A DNA stretch of 64,000 nucleotides from Moellerella sp963519845 (GTDB lineage: Bacteria > Pseudomonadota > Gammaproteobacteria > Enterobacterales > Enterobacteriaceae). Positions 54,069 to 61,018 of the stretch are shown here, piece by piece. The notes beneath the pieces were generated by a model that ran no database searches, was not told the DNA's origin, and worked only from the letters and a program-made list of their open reading frames with translations. A program made the position numbers and the translations under genes. The stretch covers positions 1-64,000 of the forward strand of contig CAUQNX010000017.1 in the NCBI GenBank assembly GCA_963519845.1, given 5' to 3'. Each line of letters begins with the position of its first letter. Position 1 is the first letter of the stretch.

Positions 54069-54536
54069 ATGAACACCATCAACAACACACGGCAGGGTAT
54101 TGAACGTATTTTCTTTATTATCAGTATCTTATTGATTTTTAGTATTACGATACTGCTGTTCAAGTACTTTAACATCTTAGGGTACTCACGAGTGGCGTTA
54201 CCGATGACGCTGATGTATCTGTTGTTGTATACGCTGGCCGTTATCATTCCGCTGTCATTAGCCCAATTATTGCTGTGGATTATTTACGGCTTTAAAGGCG
54301 TTCCCTTCCAATTAACCGTTAATCCAAAACCGCTGGCCTTTCTGATTTCACTGCTTTCAGGGCTGAGCGTTGCCAGTCTGGTACTCAATAACCTGCTATG
54401 GATGTTTTATGACAACGATGCCTCTGTAGGCGCTTTGCTTATCTTCGTGTCTGTCGTGATTGGTATTGCGCTGGGTATTGCGCTGTATAAAAAAATCGTT
54501 CCGGTATTAACGCAGAAGCTTAATAAAACGCATTGA
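54069..54536 (+). CDS. Small four-helix membrane protein
   Basis: A 155-residue protein with four hydrophobic segments at about residues 13-30, 42-68, 88-110 and 120-138. I recognise no family. It is 27 bp after the zinc-ribbon gene, so probably co-transcribed with yfjR. It may be an accessory inner-membrane protein; nothing in the sequence tells its substrate. Confidence 0.7.
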   Translation: MNTINNTRQGIERIFFIISILLIFSITILLFKYFNILGYSRVALPMTLMYLLLYTLAVIIPLSLAQLLLWIIYGFKGVPFQLTVNPKPLAFLISLLSGLSVASLVLNNLLWMFYDNDASVGALLIFVSVVIGIALGIALYKKIVPVLTQKLNKTH

Positions 54537-54651
54537 TAAGAAATCACTAAAGCAAAAAATATGTGCCTCACCAGGGCAATACAGCCTGTCATCGCAGGCT
54601 GACTTCACGTCAATCACTGGCGTTATCAATAATGATCTATGGAGTATTTAA

Positions 54652-55188
54652 ATGAAGAAAGTAATTATTGCCACCCTATTGCTACCGTGGCTGGGTTTGG
54701 CTCATCAGGCTGTTGCCGCTAATCCAGCAACAGGAGCGATATGGGGGATCAAAGGCGACAGCGGTAAAACGTTATCGCAAGTCTGCGGCGGGCAAAATAA
54801 TACCTGCCGGATTGTCGGGCAAACTAAGCACTATGCAGCGGTATTGAATAACAAATCCACATCCGGCTGTGCTTTCGGGGATTTCTATATCGTCGCTATC
54901 ACCGATCAACTTTGGCAACAACGCGATACCGGAACCTGTAGCCCGAATGCCTATACCCAGAAAGGGACGATTAATAATGGTCAGTATTCTTCGGTTGATA
55001 TAGCCGTCGGTGGTAACATCGTTATGCGTTACCCGATAGGTTATTGGTCAGCACAAAAAGAGTATTCAGGTAAAAATAAACCGAGATGGAAGCCTAAGAC
55101 TTATGGGCAAGGAACGTATCAGTTAGATCCCAGTATTACAGGGCCTAAGTATGATCCCTCGGCTTTTGAGCAAAAATGGGGAAAATAG
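54652..55188 (+). CDS. Secreted/periplasmic hypothetical protein
   Basis: A 178-residue protein with a signal peptide (MKKVIIATLLLPWLGLAHQA, cleavage about AVAA residue 23). The mature part is Gly/Tyr/Lys-rich, with paired cysteines (CGGQNNTC and SGC...GTC) that suggest disulfides. I recognise no family. It is followed by another exported protein gene 119 bp away. Its function may involve the envelope or a partner cell, but this is not established. Confidence 0.65.
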   Translation: MKKVIIATLLLPWLGLAHQAVAANPATGAIWGIKGDSGKTLSQVCGGQNNTCRIVGQTKHYAAVLNNKSTSGCAFGDFYIVAITDQLWQQRDTGTCSPNAYTQKGTINNGQYSSVDIAVGGNIVMRYPIGYWSAQKEYSGKNKPRWKPKTYGQGTYQLDPSITGPKYDPSAFEQKWGK

Positions 55189-55306
55189 CTCATGACAGGA
55201 AATGACTAATTACCTATCTTTATTAACAAAGTACAAATGCTCTGTCAGATATCTGATGGGGCATCAATTAACTCTTTTATTTTTTCGATTTTCATTAGGA
55301 AATACC

Positions 55307-55753
55307 ATGAAACTAACAACCCATATTTTAGCGCTGTCACTCTTCTCACTGAGTACCACTGTATTTGCAGAAGAAGCCCGCTACGCCAGCATTACGCATA
55401 CCAACGTTAATTACCTTAATCAGGGGTATTGTAGTTACAGCTTTATTTTAGATAATGGCGGGAATCACATGGTATCAGACAATTCGGGGTTTGGTCCGCT
55501 TGAGCTAACTTTTCGAATGATAGATAAGCAAGGAAAAAGCATCAGAAATGAGGTGTTAAAAGTAGAAGAGTTTGGCGATATTGGTGCTACACGTTCAATA
55601 TCCTCCTATTTGGAAACTGAGTGCGCAGATGTAGGAGGGTTTCAACTGGTTAAAGCAATAGAGGATCAGAACGGAAAAAAAGTTGAATTATCGCTTGGTC
55701 TTTTTGAACCAATGAATCCAGAGCTGGCTAAAATATCGGTAGCAGGCAACTAA
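55307..55753 (+). CDS. Periplasmic hypothetical protein
   Basis: A 148-residue protein beginning MKLTTHILALSLFSLSTTVF with cleavage after VFA. AGGA lies 8 bases before this ATG. The open frame begins 105 bp earlier, but that part is not signal-like and is rejected. The mature domain has a TNVNYLNQGYCSYSF start and a second cysteine (ETEC), likely a disulfide. It is the second of two adjacent exported proteins in the island. No family recognised. Confidence 0.65.
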   Translation: MKLTTHILALSLFSLSTTVFAEEARYASITHTNVNYLNQGYCSYSFILDNGGNHMVSDNSGFGPLELTFRMIDKQGKSIRNEVLKVEEFGDIGATRSISSYLETECADVGGFQLVKAIEDQNGKKVELSLGLFEPMNPELAKISVAGN

Positions 55754-55850
55754 TTGATTTAAGTATTTTAACATTTATTTTTCAGGGTATATTGGTAGCA
55801 TTGATTTTCATTTGGTTGAGATTACTACCAGTAAGGCGGGGGGCAATGTA

Positions 55851-56885
55851 ATGAGTGATAATCTTCCTGAAGCACCACAGGGCGAATTTGTTTTGTTCCG
55901 AAGTGAAGATGGTCAAACTCGCGTCGAATGCCGCTTTGAATCTGATACTTTGTGGTTATCTCAAGCCTCGATTTGTGAACTTTATGGTAAAGCTAAAGCC
56001 ACGATTAGTGAGCATATCAGCAATATTTTTACTGAAGGCGAGTTAATCGAAGATTCAGTTGTTCGGTTTTACCGAACAACTGCGGATGATGCTAAACAGT
56101 ACAATGTGAAATACTTCAATCTTTCTATGATCCTCGCTGTTGGCTACCGCGTCCGTTCTGTTCGCGGAACACAGTTTCGTCAGTGGGCAACGCAAACACT
56201 GGAGCAATATTTGATCAAAGGGTTTGTCATGGATGATGAGCGGCTAAAGAATCCGCCTATCGGTCAGTCAGTCGTGCCTGATTACTTTGATGAGATGCTC
56301 GAACGTATCCGTGATATTCGTGCCAGTGAGCGGCGGGTATATTTACGGGTGAAAGAGATCTTCACCATGGCAGCGGACTATGAACCTTCCAATAAAGAAA
56401 CCAATCGTTTTTTCCAAACCATCCAAAACAAACTACATTTTGCTTGTACGGGTATGACAGCGGCTGAGCTTATAGCTAGTCGCGCAGATGCCAGCCAGCC
56501 GGATATGGGCTTAACCAACTATAAGTCCGACGAAGTTCGTAAAACAGATGTGACAGTTGCGAAGAATTATCTGCGTGAGAATGAACTCAAAGAATTAAAT
56601 CGCATCGTCAATATGTGGCTGGATTTTGCCGAAGATCAAGCACTGCGCCGTAAGCAAGTTTTCTTACAGGATTGGGATACTAAGTTGGATCAGTTTTTAA
56701 GTTTCAATGACCGTGATGTATTGCAAGGCGCTGGTGGAATAAGTAAGAAAGCCGCTGATGAAAAGGCTAAAGCAGCGTTTGATATTTTTGCTCAAACACG
56801 TCGCCAATTAAAAGAGGCAGAAGGGGCGAGGGCGAATATTGCGGTGCTGAACGATTTACTGGAAACAAGTAAGCAAAAGAAGTGA
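55851..56885 (+). CDS. rhuM: RhuM-family virulence/island protein
   Basis: A 344-residue protein of the RhuM family, first described in Salmonella SPI-3, an island also located at selC. Motifs visible are the N-terminal DTLWLSQASICELYGKAKATISEHI helix-turn-helix-like segment, KYFNLSMILAVGYRVRSVRGTQFRQWA, and the C-terminal DWDTKLDQFLSFNDRDVL. Molecular activity is unclear; RhuM proteins may bind nucleic acid. The start used is the ATG 39 bp inside the longest frame. The next gene starts 2 bp after its stop. Confidence 0.88.
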   Translation: MSDNLPEAPQGEFVLFRSEDGQTRVECRFESDTLWLSQASICELYGKAKATISEHISNIFTEGELIEDSVVRFYRTTADDAKQYNVKYFNLSMILAVGYRVRSVRGTQFRQWATQTLEQYLIKGFVMDDERLKNPPIGQSVVPDYFDEMLERIRDIRASERRVYLRVKEIFTMAADYEPSNKETNRFFQTIQNKLHFACTGMTAAELIASRADASQPDMGLTNYKSDEVRKTDVTVAKNYLRENELKELNRIVNMWLDFAEDQALRRKQVFLQDWDTKLDQFLSFNDRDVLQGAGGISKKAADEKAKAAFDIFAQTRRQLKEAEGARANIAVLNDLLETSKQKK

Positions 56886-56886
56886 T

Positions 56887-57246
56887 GTGGTGAAGACAAG
56901 TAAACTGTTTACAGACAAAGATCTCTGTGCGGCGTTATCCGATATATTTGTGGATAATTGGGTGGATTATCAATATATCGCCTCGGTCGCAAAACATTTT
57001 CCCGTTGAGTATGTTCAAGTGATGTTGTATCGGTATGTTGCTCCTATTTGTTACTGTAATCTGTTATCCCCTGTACCTCCGGTATGGACTTATTTTGATG
57101 CAGATGAACTATGGGAAAATATTGGTATATTGAAAAATAAAGAGCAGAGTTTATTTGGTAAATTTAAAAGAGATCTCTGTACGTTATATTTAAAAAATAG
57201 ACTTAAGCAAGAGTGGCAAGAATTAATGTGTTTTTTACAAAATTAA
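56887..57246 (+). CDS. DUF7079-like small protein
   Basis: A 119-residue protein starting with GTG (56887, or GTG 56890). The core LCAALSDIFVDNWVDYQYIA, then YVAPICYCNLL, and DADELWENI resemble DUF7079 proteins, which are found beside polymorphic-toxin loci. It begins 2 bp after the rhuM stop, so it is coupled to rhuM. An immunity-type role is inference; no toxin is visible here. Confidence 0.55.
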   Translation: MVKTSKLFTDKDLCAALSDIFVDNWVDYQYIASVAKHFPVEYVQVMLYRYVAPICYCNLLSPVPPVWTYFDADELWENIGILKNKEQSLFGKFKRDLCTLYLKNRLKQEWQELMCFLQN

Positions 57247-57295
57247 CAGATAGTTATCCAACTTAATTAAATGGTTGAAAGAATAGGAATAGAAC

Positions 57296-57679
57296 ATGCA
57301 ATCAATACGACTCATGGGGAATGGTTATGAACCTCATGTTGAGCGATCTGGCACTCATTTAACTTACTCACTACCTGTTGACTCAGGTTTTGCCAGTTTC
57401 AGTTTTACGTTTGAAATTTGTCAGAATGATCTGGATATTTTACTTTCCGATGATTACAGGCGTGCTGTTCTCGAAGTCATAGCGCATACATTGCTACAGT
57501 GTTCTACGATGAAGGGAAATGACCGTTTTACTCAAGGTGACTTCGATTGCCTTATTACGGATATACTTCATTCCACGAGTGATTTTCTCCAAGCGTTCAT
57601 TGAGCAGGTGAATAGGGAAAATAACATTGTTATTGATCACTATGTGAAAGAAGTTATGAGCCGACGCGCGAAGTGTTAA
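57296..57679 (+). CDS. Hypothetical protein (immunity-like size)
   Basis: A 127-residue soluble protein starting MQSIRLMGNGYEPHVERSGTH. It has a beta-rich N-terminal half (LTYSLPVDSGFASFSFTFE) and a helical C-terminal half (YVKEVMSRRAKC). I recognise no family. It lies between two similarly small genes in the same direction and could be an orphan immunity gene. Confidence 0.5.
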   Translation: MQSIRLMGNGYEPHVERSGTHLTYSLPVDSGFASFSFTFEICQNDLDILLSDDYRRAVLEVIAHTLLQCSTMKGNDRFTQGDFDCLITDILHSTSDFLQAFIEQVNRENNIVIDHYVKEVMSRRAKC

Positions 57680-57695
57680 CAGTAAAGGAGGTAGA

Positions 57696-58010
57696 GTGAA
57701 ATATAAGATTATAAATAAAGATAAAATCATCGGTATCACTGGATTAGAGAGAAGTGATCCTCCTATGGGCTTTGTGTTTGGCGTTTTAGAGCCCTCCCAG
57801 TTTTATACATTAGGTATCAATACAACTAATTGTAAAATATTCATTTCTGAAACTGATGAAGAAATTGCTTCTGAATTCATTACGATCGAAGACCATTCAG
57901 AAGAATGGGGAGAGCAATGTATAGAGGTGACCGTTTTAGTTGAGTCAGCTGAGGAATATGAGAAATTCTTTAAGCATCATCTAGATGCTTACGAAAAACA
58001 ATTCATTTAG
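57696..58010 (+). CDS. Hypothetical protein with strong ribosome site
   Basis: A 104-residue acidic protein starting with GTG at 57696, preceded by AAAGGAGGT, the best Shine-Dalgarno in this part of the island. It begins MKYKIINKDKIIGITG and ends HHLDAYEKQFI. No family recognised. Last gene of island 1, about 230 bp before the right attachment repeat. Confidence 0.55.
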   Translation: MKYKIINKDKIIGITGLERSDPPMGFVFGVLEPSQFYTLGINTTNCKIFISETDEEIASEFITIEDHSEEWGEQCIEVTVLVESAEEYEKFFKHHLDAYEKQFI

Positions 58011-58145
58011 GCAACAGATAAAAACAAGATCAATTGACTTCAAAACTGTCCGTTTATTCTGAGTCTAATCCGTATAGTGATATACTAACTTTAACCTTTA
58101 GTTTCACTATTATTTCCCTGCTCACTTTCCCCTCAAAAACCAATC

Positions 58146-58165
58146 TGGGGGCATTAATGGGGGCA
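58146..58165 (+). repeat. Tandem TGGGGGCA motifs near attR
   Basis: Two copies of TGGGGGCA start 12 bp apart at 58146 and 58158, about 60 bp before the selC-end repeat. They match the copy beside the first integrase at 41435. Candidate arm-type integrase sites. Confidence 0.5.
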
Positions 58166-58223
58166 CTGATATTTATCCAACTCCACAAAATCATTTAATA
58201 TCAATGCTATTACCCATCAAATA

Positions 58224-58363
58224 CGACTCCTGTGATCTCCGCCACTCAAGTTCAATGCACCTCCACAAAACTCAACTAATCCCTTAAATACCAGCTATTA
58301 AGCCAACTTATAGTCTCCACTTGTCAACTGGACTCAACGTTTATCAATGCGTTTGTGGGGGCA
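58224..58363 (+). repeat. Right copy of the selC-end and int-leader repeat
   Basis: CGACTCCTGTGATCTCCGCCA (58224-58244) is the selC 3' end minus one T. It is followed by about 120 bp matching 41323-41443 with only about eight differences. As the second selC-like site is not a full tRNA gene, it is an attR of island 1 and the attL of island 2. Confidence 0.88.
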
Positions 58364-58404
58364 TATGAGGAGCACTAAAACTCACCCCAAAATAGGTGCC
58401 CCCA
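58356..58404. repeat. Inverted TGGGGGCA pair at island 2 integrase
   Basis: TGGGGGCA at 58356-58363 and its inverted copy TGCCCCCA at 58397-58404, directly before the remnant integrase ATG (58405). Candidate arm-type sites or operator. Confidence 0.4.
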
Positions 58405-59057
58405 ATGGCATTAACAGCTCGTCAGGTAGAGACTGCAAAGCCTAAAGAGAAGTCATATAAACTCTTTGATGGTGGTGGTTTATATCTTGAAGTTACAACT
58501 AAAGGTTCACGTTACTGGAGAATGAAGTATCGCTTTGGTGGTAAAGAAAAAAGATTGGCTTTCGGTGTATTTCCTATCGTGACACTTGCTGAAGTGCGTG
58601 AAATGAGAAACCAAGCAAAAAAGATACTAGCTGCTGGTGGTGATCCCGGAGAAATCAAAAAAGAAGAGAAGGCGATTCAAAAGCTGAATACGGGTAATAC
58701 TTTTGAAGCCATTGCCCGTGAAATGGCATAAGTCTAAAGCAGATCGCTGGTCACTGCGTTATCGAGATGAAATCATTGATACCTTTGAAAAAGATATCTT
58801 CCCATTTATTGGTGGCAAAGAAATATCAGAAATTCCCCCATTAGAATTACTTGAAGCGCTTAAAAAGATAGAAGCGCGGAGCCTTAGAGAAGATGCGCAA
58901 AGTCCGCCAGCGCTGTGGTGAGATCTACAGATACGCGATCATTACAGGTAGAGCTGAATATAACCATGTCCAGTATATGGATGGACGCAGGAAAATAATG
59001 CAGTGGTATGCGGACTATATGGATGAGTTAGAGGGGGAGCTTGGAGAAATAATTTGA
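58405..59057 (+). pseudogene. Degenerate P4-family integrase
   Basis: Starts MALTARQVETAKPKEKSYKL and follows the Arm domain of the intact integrase (YWRMKYRFGGKEKRLAFGV). An extra A near 58722 (GAAATGGCATAAG versus GAATGGCATAAG) shifts the frame. Two bases are missing near 58876 (AGCGCGGAGCC versus AGAAGCGTGGAGC). After GRAEYN it jumps straight to NHVQYMDGRRK, deleting about 190 residues including the catalytic Arg and His. The tail MQWYADYMDELE ends with TGA at 59055. It cannot be active. Confidence 0.92.
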
Positions 59058-59281
59058 TTATTGCTCTTATTGAAAATCATCATCATTGTAAGCAAATGAA
59101 TGAGAACACTATCAACAATGTATTATGTGTGATGGATTATGACACTAAGACAGAAGTATATGAGGGAAGTGTACAGACAAAGGTTTCTGTATGCGGTAAG
59201 TTAAGCTACGAGTCGATTATAGCTATCCTTATATTTGGATGAAAAGATAGCTATAATTCTATGTTATAACCAATAATTAAC

Positions 59282-59446
59282 TTATCTAGATTGGGGTTTT
59301 ACTACTTTTATAGTCATCATTGAATTAGCTGCTAATCGAGCAGGAGAAGTAGAGTTTGAACTGGATTTTTTCCATTCAGGCCATTGATCAACTCGTTTGC
59401 TTGTTTCTTGAAGATACGAAAGGAATGCTTGTTTTTCAGTTGTCAT
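59282..59446 (-). CDS. 54-residue small protein overlapping the deaminase gene
   Basis: A small frame, MTTEKQAFLSYLQETSKRV and onward, overlapping the deaminase stop by 11 bp and preceded by GGAG. The core FLSYLQETSKRVDQWPEWKK resembles a widespread family of small proteins with a VxxWPxWK-type motif found with many defence and toxin genes. It is shorter than the usual caller cut-off. Coupled translation suggests it belongs to the deaminase unit. Function unknown. Confidence 0.65.
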   Translation of the reverse strand: MTTEKQAFLSYLQETSKRVDQWPEWKKSSSNSTSPARLAANSMMTIKVVKPQSR

Positions 59447-60962
59447 TTTGTAATTTCTCCACTTGCTTAGCTAGTATAGCAGCAGAAAGTGTTTCACGTT
59501 CAATGTATGAAGATGGTAGCATTTGCATCCTAAGTTTTCCAGCTCGTCGTTCCCAAGGTATGACATTACCTTGTTTGTCTTTTCTTTTTATTTTATATCC
59601 AATACCTAGGCCAATTGAAAATAGATTAAAAAAACATCGAGGGCCCACACCTACAAAGGGTTCAAATACTACATGATTAAGATTATTTTTACTGCCTGGT
59701 GTTGATATTGAATCATGATGAAAATCAAATGCCTTACTTTTAGGATATGGTTCTATGTATACTACCCGTTTTATCCCACATGCTACGATATGTTTAGCGC
59801 AATTATGGCAAGGGAATGTCGTACAATAGAGTATTCCTTCACTAGTATTTATATTACTTCTTGCGCAAGCTAAGATAGCTTCCATTTCAGCATGAACTAC
59901 TCGACCATACTCAGTTATATCTTTTATTTTACTACTATTATATAGATAGGACTCTAGTTTTTCTTTATCATCTGTATTTAATGAAACATTTTTAATTATA
60001 TCATCTATTATCATTCTTTTTTCTTTAGCATTTGAATCCTCACCCAATTTATAATCTCTACCATCTTCATCATCCTGAATGATTCCGTTTTTATAGTCAG
60101 GCCAATATAATCCGCCCCCAAATTTTGGAACATCATTTGCGCCTGTTGATATGATATTTTTATTTTTAGTTAATACAGCCCCAACTTGTCTAGATAGATC
60201 ACTTGAACGTAATGACGCTGAAAATGCCATAAACATTGCATATTCATCGAACGTAGGAGTAACATATGGATTACCAAAAATCAGATCTAGGATACGCCAT
60301 AGATCGTTATTTATTTGGTCTATGCTTCCTGTATAATTGATAAAAAAATCAGATAATTCATATGTGTCTCTCGTATGTTGCCCCCATTCATTGCCTTCGT
60401 TTGAATCACGGATGATAAGCTCCATAGCTTTATTTTCAGGGATAAATTTATTATTTTTTAAAAAATCAATTCTTCTTTTTTCATCAGCATAGACACCAAT
60501 TAGAAAAAAACCATCAGCATAGATTTCTCTTAGTTTATTTACTTCATCAGGATGTTTTAAAGAGCTGATAATATATGCTTTTCGTTTCGATGGAATAGGA
60601 ATGTCTAATTCTTTTTCTCTTTGAGAGTTTATTTGAGCAACAGCTGCAATAGATAGTATCGCATTGTTTTGACTTATTTTTCTTAAGTTATTTCCTTCTG
60701 TCATTAGAGAGTCTATTTTTTTAAAATTATCCTCAGTTTCTTCGATTACTCTAAGAGTTGATATGACATCAGTAGAAATCCTTATCTCTTTTGATTCATA
60801 TGAGAAAGCTTTTAAGCGATCTATAATAGATCTTTTAACTGTTTCTAAATCTGTACCAACGGCACCAACTAATCCTATAATTAACTCAGAATCTTCCGAC
60901 TCAGGATAAATTTCATTTTCATCATTTATTTTTGTTACTGATTTTATTTTCATTATTGTCAC
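59436..60962 (-). CDS. Antiphage dCMP/dCTP deaminase (DcdV/AvcD type)
   Basis: A 508-residue two-domain enzyme. The N-terminal P-loop-like domain has GLVGAVGTD near residues 30-38, without the usual Walker lysine. The C-terminal zinc deaminase has HAE at 357-359 and PCHNC at 384-388. Known members (Vibrio DcdV/AvcD) deplete deoxycytidine nucleotides upon phage infection and are normally held off by an upstream RNA/factor (DifV/AvcI). Here only 56 bp separates it from hsdR, so such an element would have to overlap hsdR or be missing. A second start is the ATG at 60953. The 54-residue gene overlaps its end. Confidence 0.88.
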   Translation of the reverse strand: MTIMKIKSVTKINDENEIYPESEDSELIIGLVGAVGTDLETVKRSIIDRLKAFSYESKEIRISTDVISTLRVIEETEDNFKKIDSLMTEGNNLRKISQNNAILSIAAVAQINSQREKELDIPIPSKRKAYIISSLKHPDEVNKLREIYADGFFLIGVYADEKRRIDFLKNNKFIPENKAMELIIRDSNEGNEWGQHTRDTYELSDFFINYTGSIDQINNDLWRILDLIFGNPYVTPTFDEYAMFMAFSASLRSSDLSRQVGAVLTKNKNIISTGANDVPKFGGGLYWPDYKNGIIQDDEDGRDYKLGEDSNAKEKRMIIDDIIKNVSLNTDDKEKLESYLYNSSKIKDITEYGRVVHAEMEAILACARSNINTSEGILYCTTFPCHNCAKHIVACGIKRVVYIEPYPKSKAFDFHHDSISTPGSKNNLNHVVFEPFVGVGPRCFFNLFSIGLGIGYKIKRKDKQGNVIPWERRAGKLRMQMLPSSYIERETLSAAILAKQVEKLQNDN

Positions 60963-61018
60963 TAATAAATAGAATAATATAATAAAGTATACATCGAATA
61001 AATATTATGAAAAGGAAT

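Larger units (their letters stand above)
41323..58244. mobile_element. Island 1: P4-type genomic island in selC
   Basis: About 16.9 kb between the selC 3' end and its imperfect copy at 58224-58244. It carries an intact P4-family integrase beside selC, AlpA and YfjJ-like control genes, the YfjP/ArdB/YfjQ/YfjR block typical of CP4-57-like islands, RhuM, and non-conserved cargo. Base composition varies between genes: 49753-50694 and the left arm are very AT-rich, while the yfjP-yfjR block is GC-richer, showing mosaic origin. Confidence 0.88.
58011..58404. other. Right junction of island 1
   Basis: 394 bp without genes. It contains the two TGGGGGCA motifs, the selC-end repeat (58224-58244), the integrase-leader repeat, a further TGGGGGCA and its inverted copy next to the degenerate integrase. 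CCAACTCCACAAAATCA near 58180 is a partial extra copy of the leader repeat, a sign of repeated insertion and loss at this site. Confidence 0.6.

Noticed and set aside
41323..58244. Insertion sequences or transposase genes inside island 1
   Set aside because: No transposase frame or terminal inverted repeat set was seen; mobility genes are limited to integrase and AlpA.
59054..59242. 62-residue plus-strand frame after the integrase remnant
   Set aside because: Starts at the remnant's own end, has no ribosome site and no similarity; the opposite strand has the better-supported 54-residue gene next to it.
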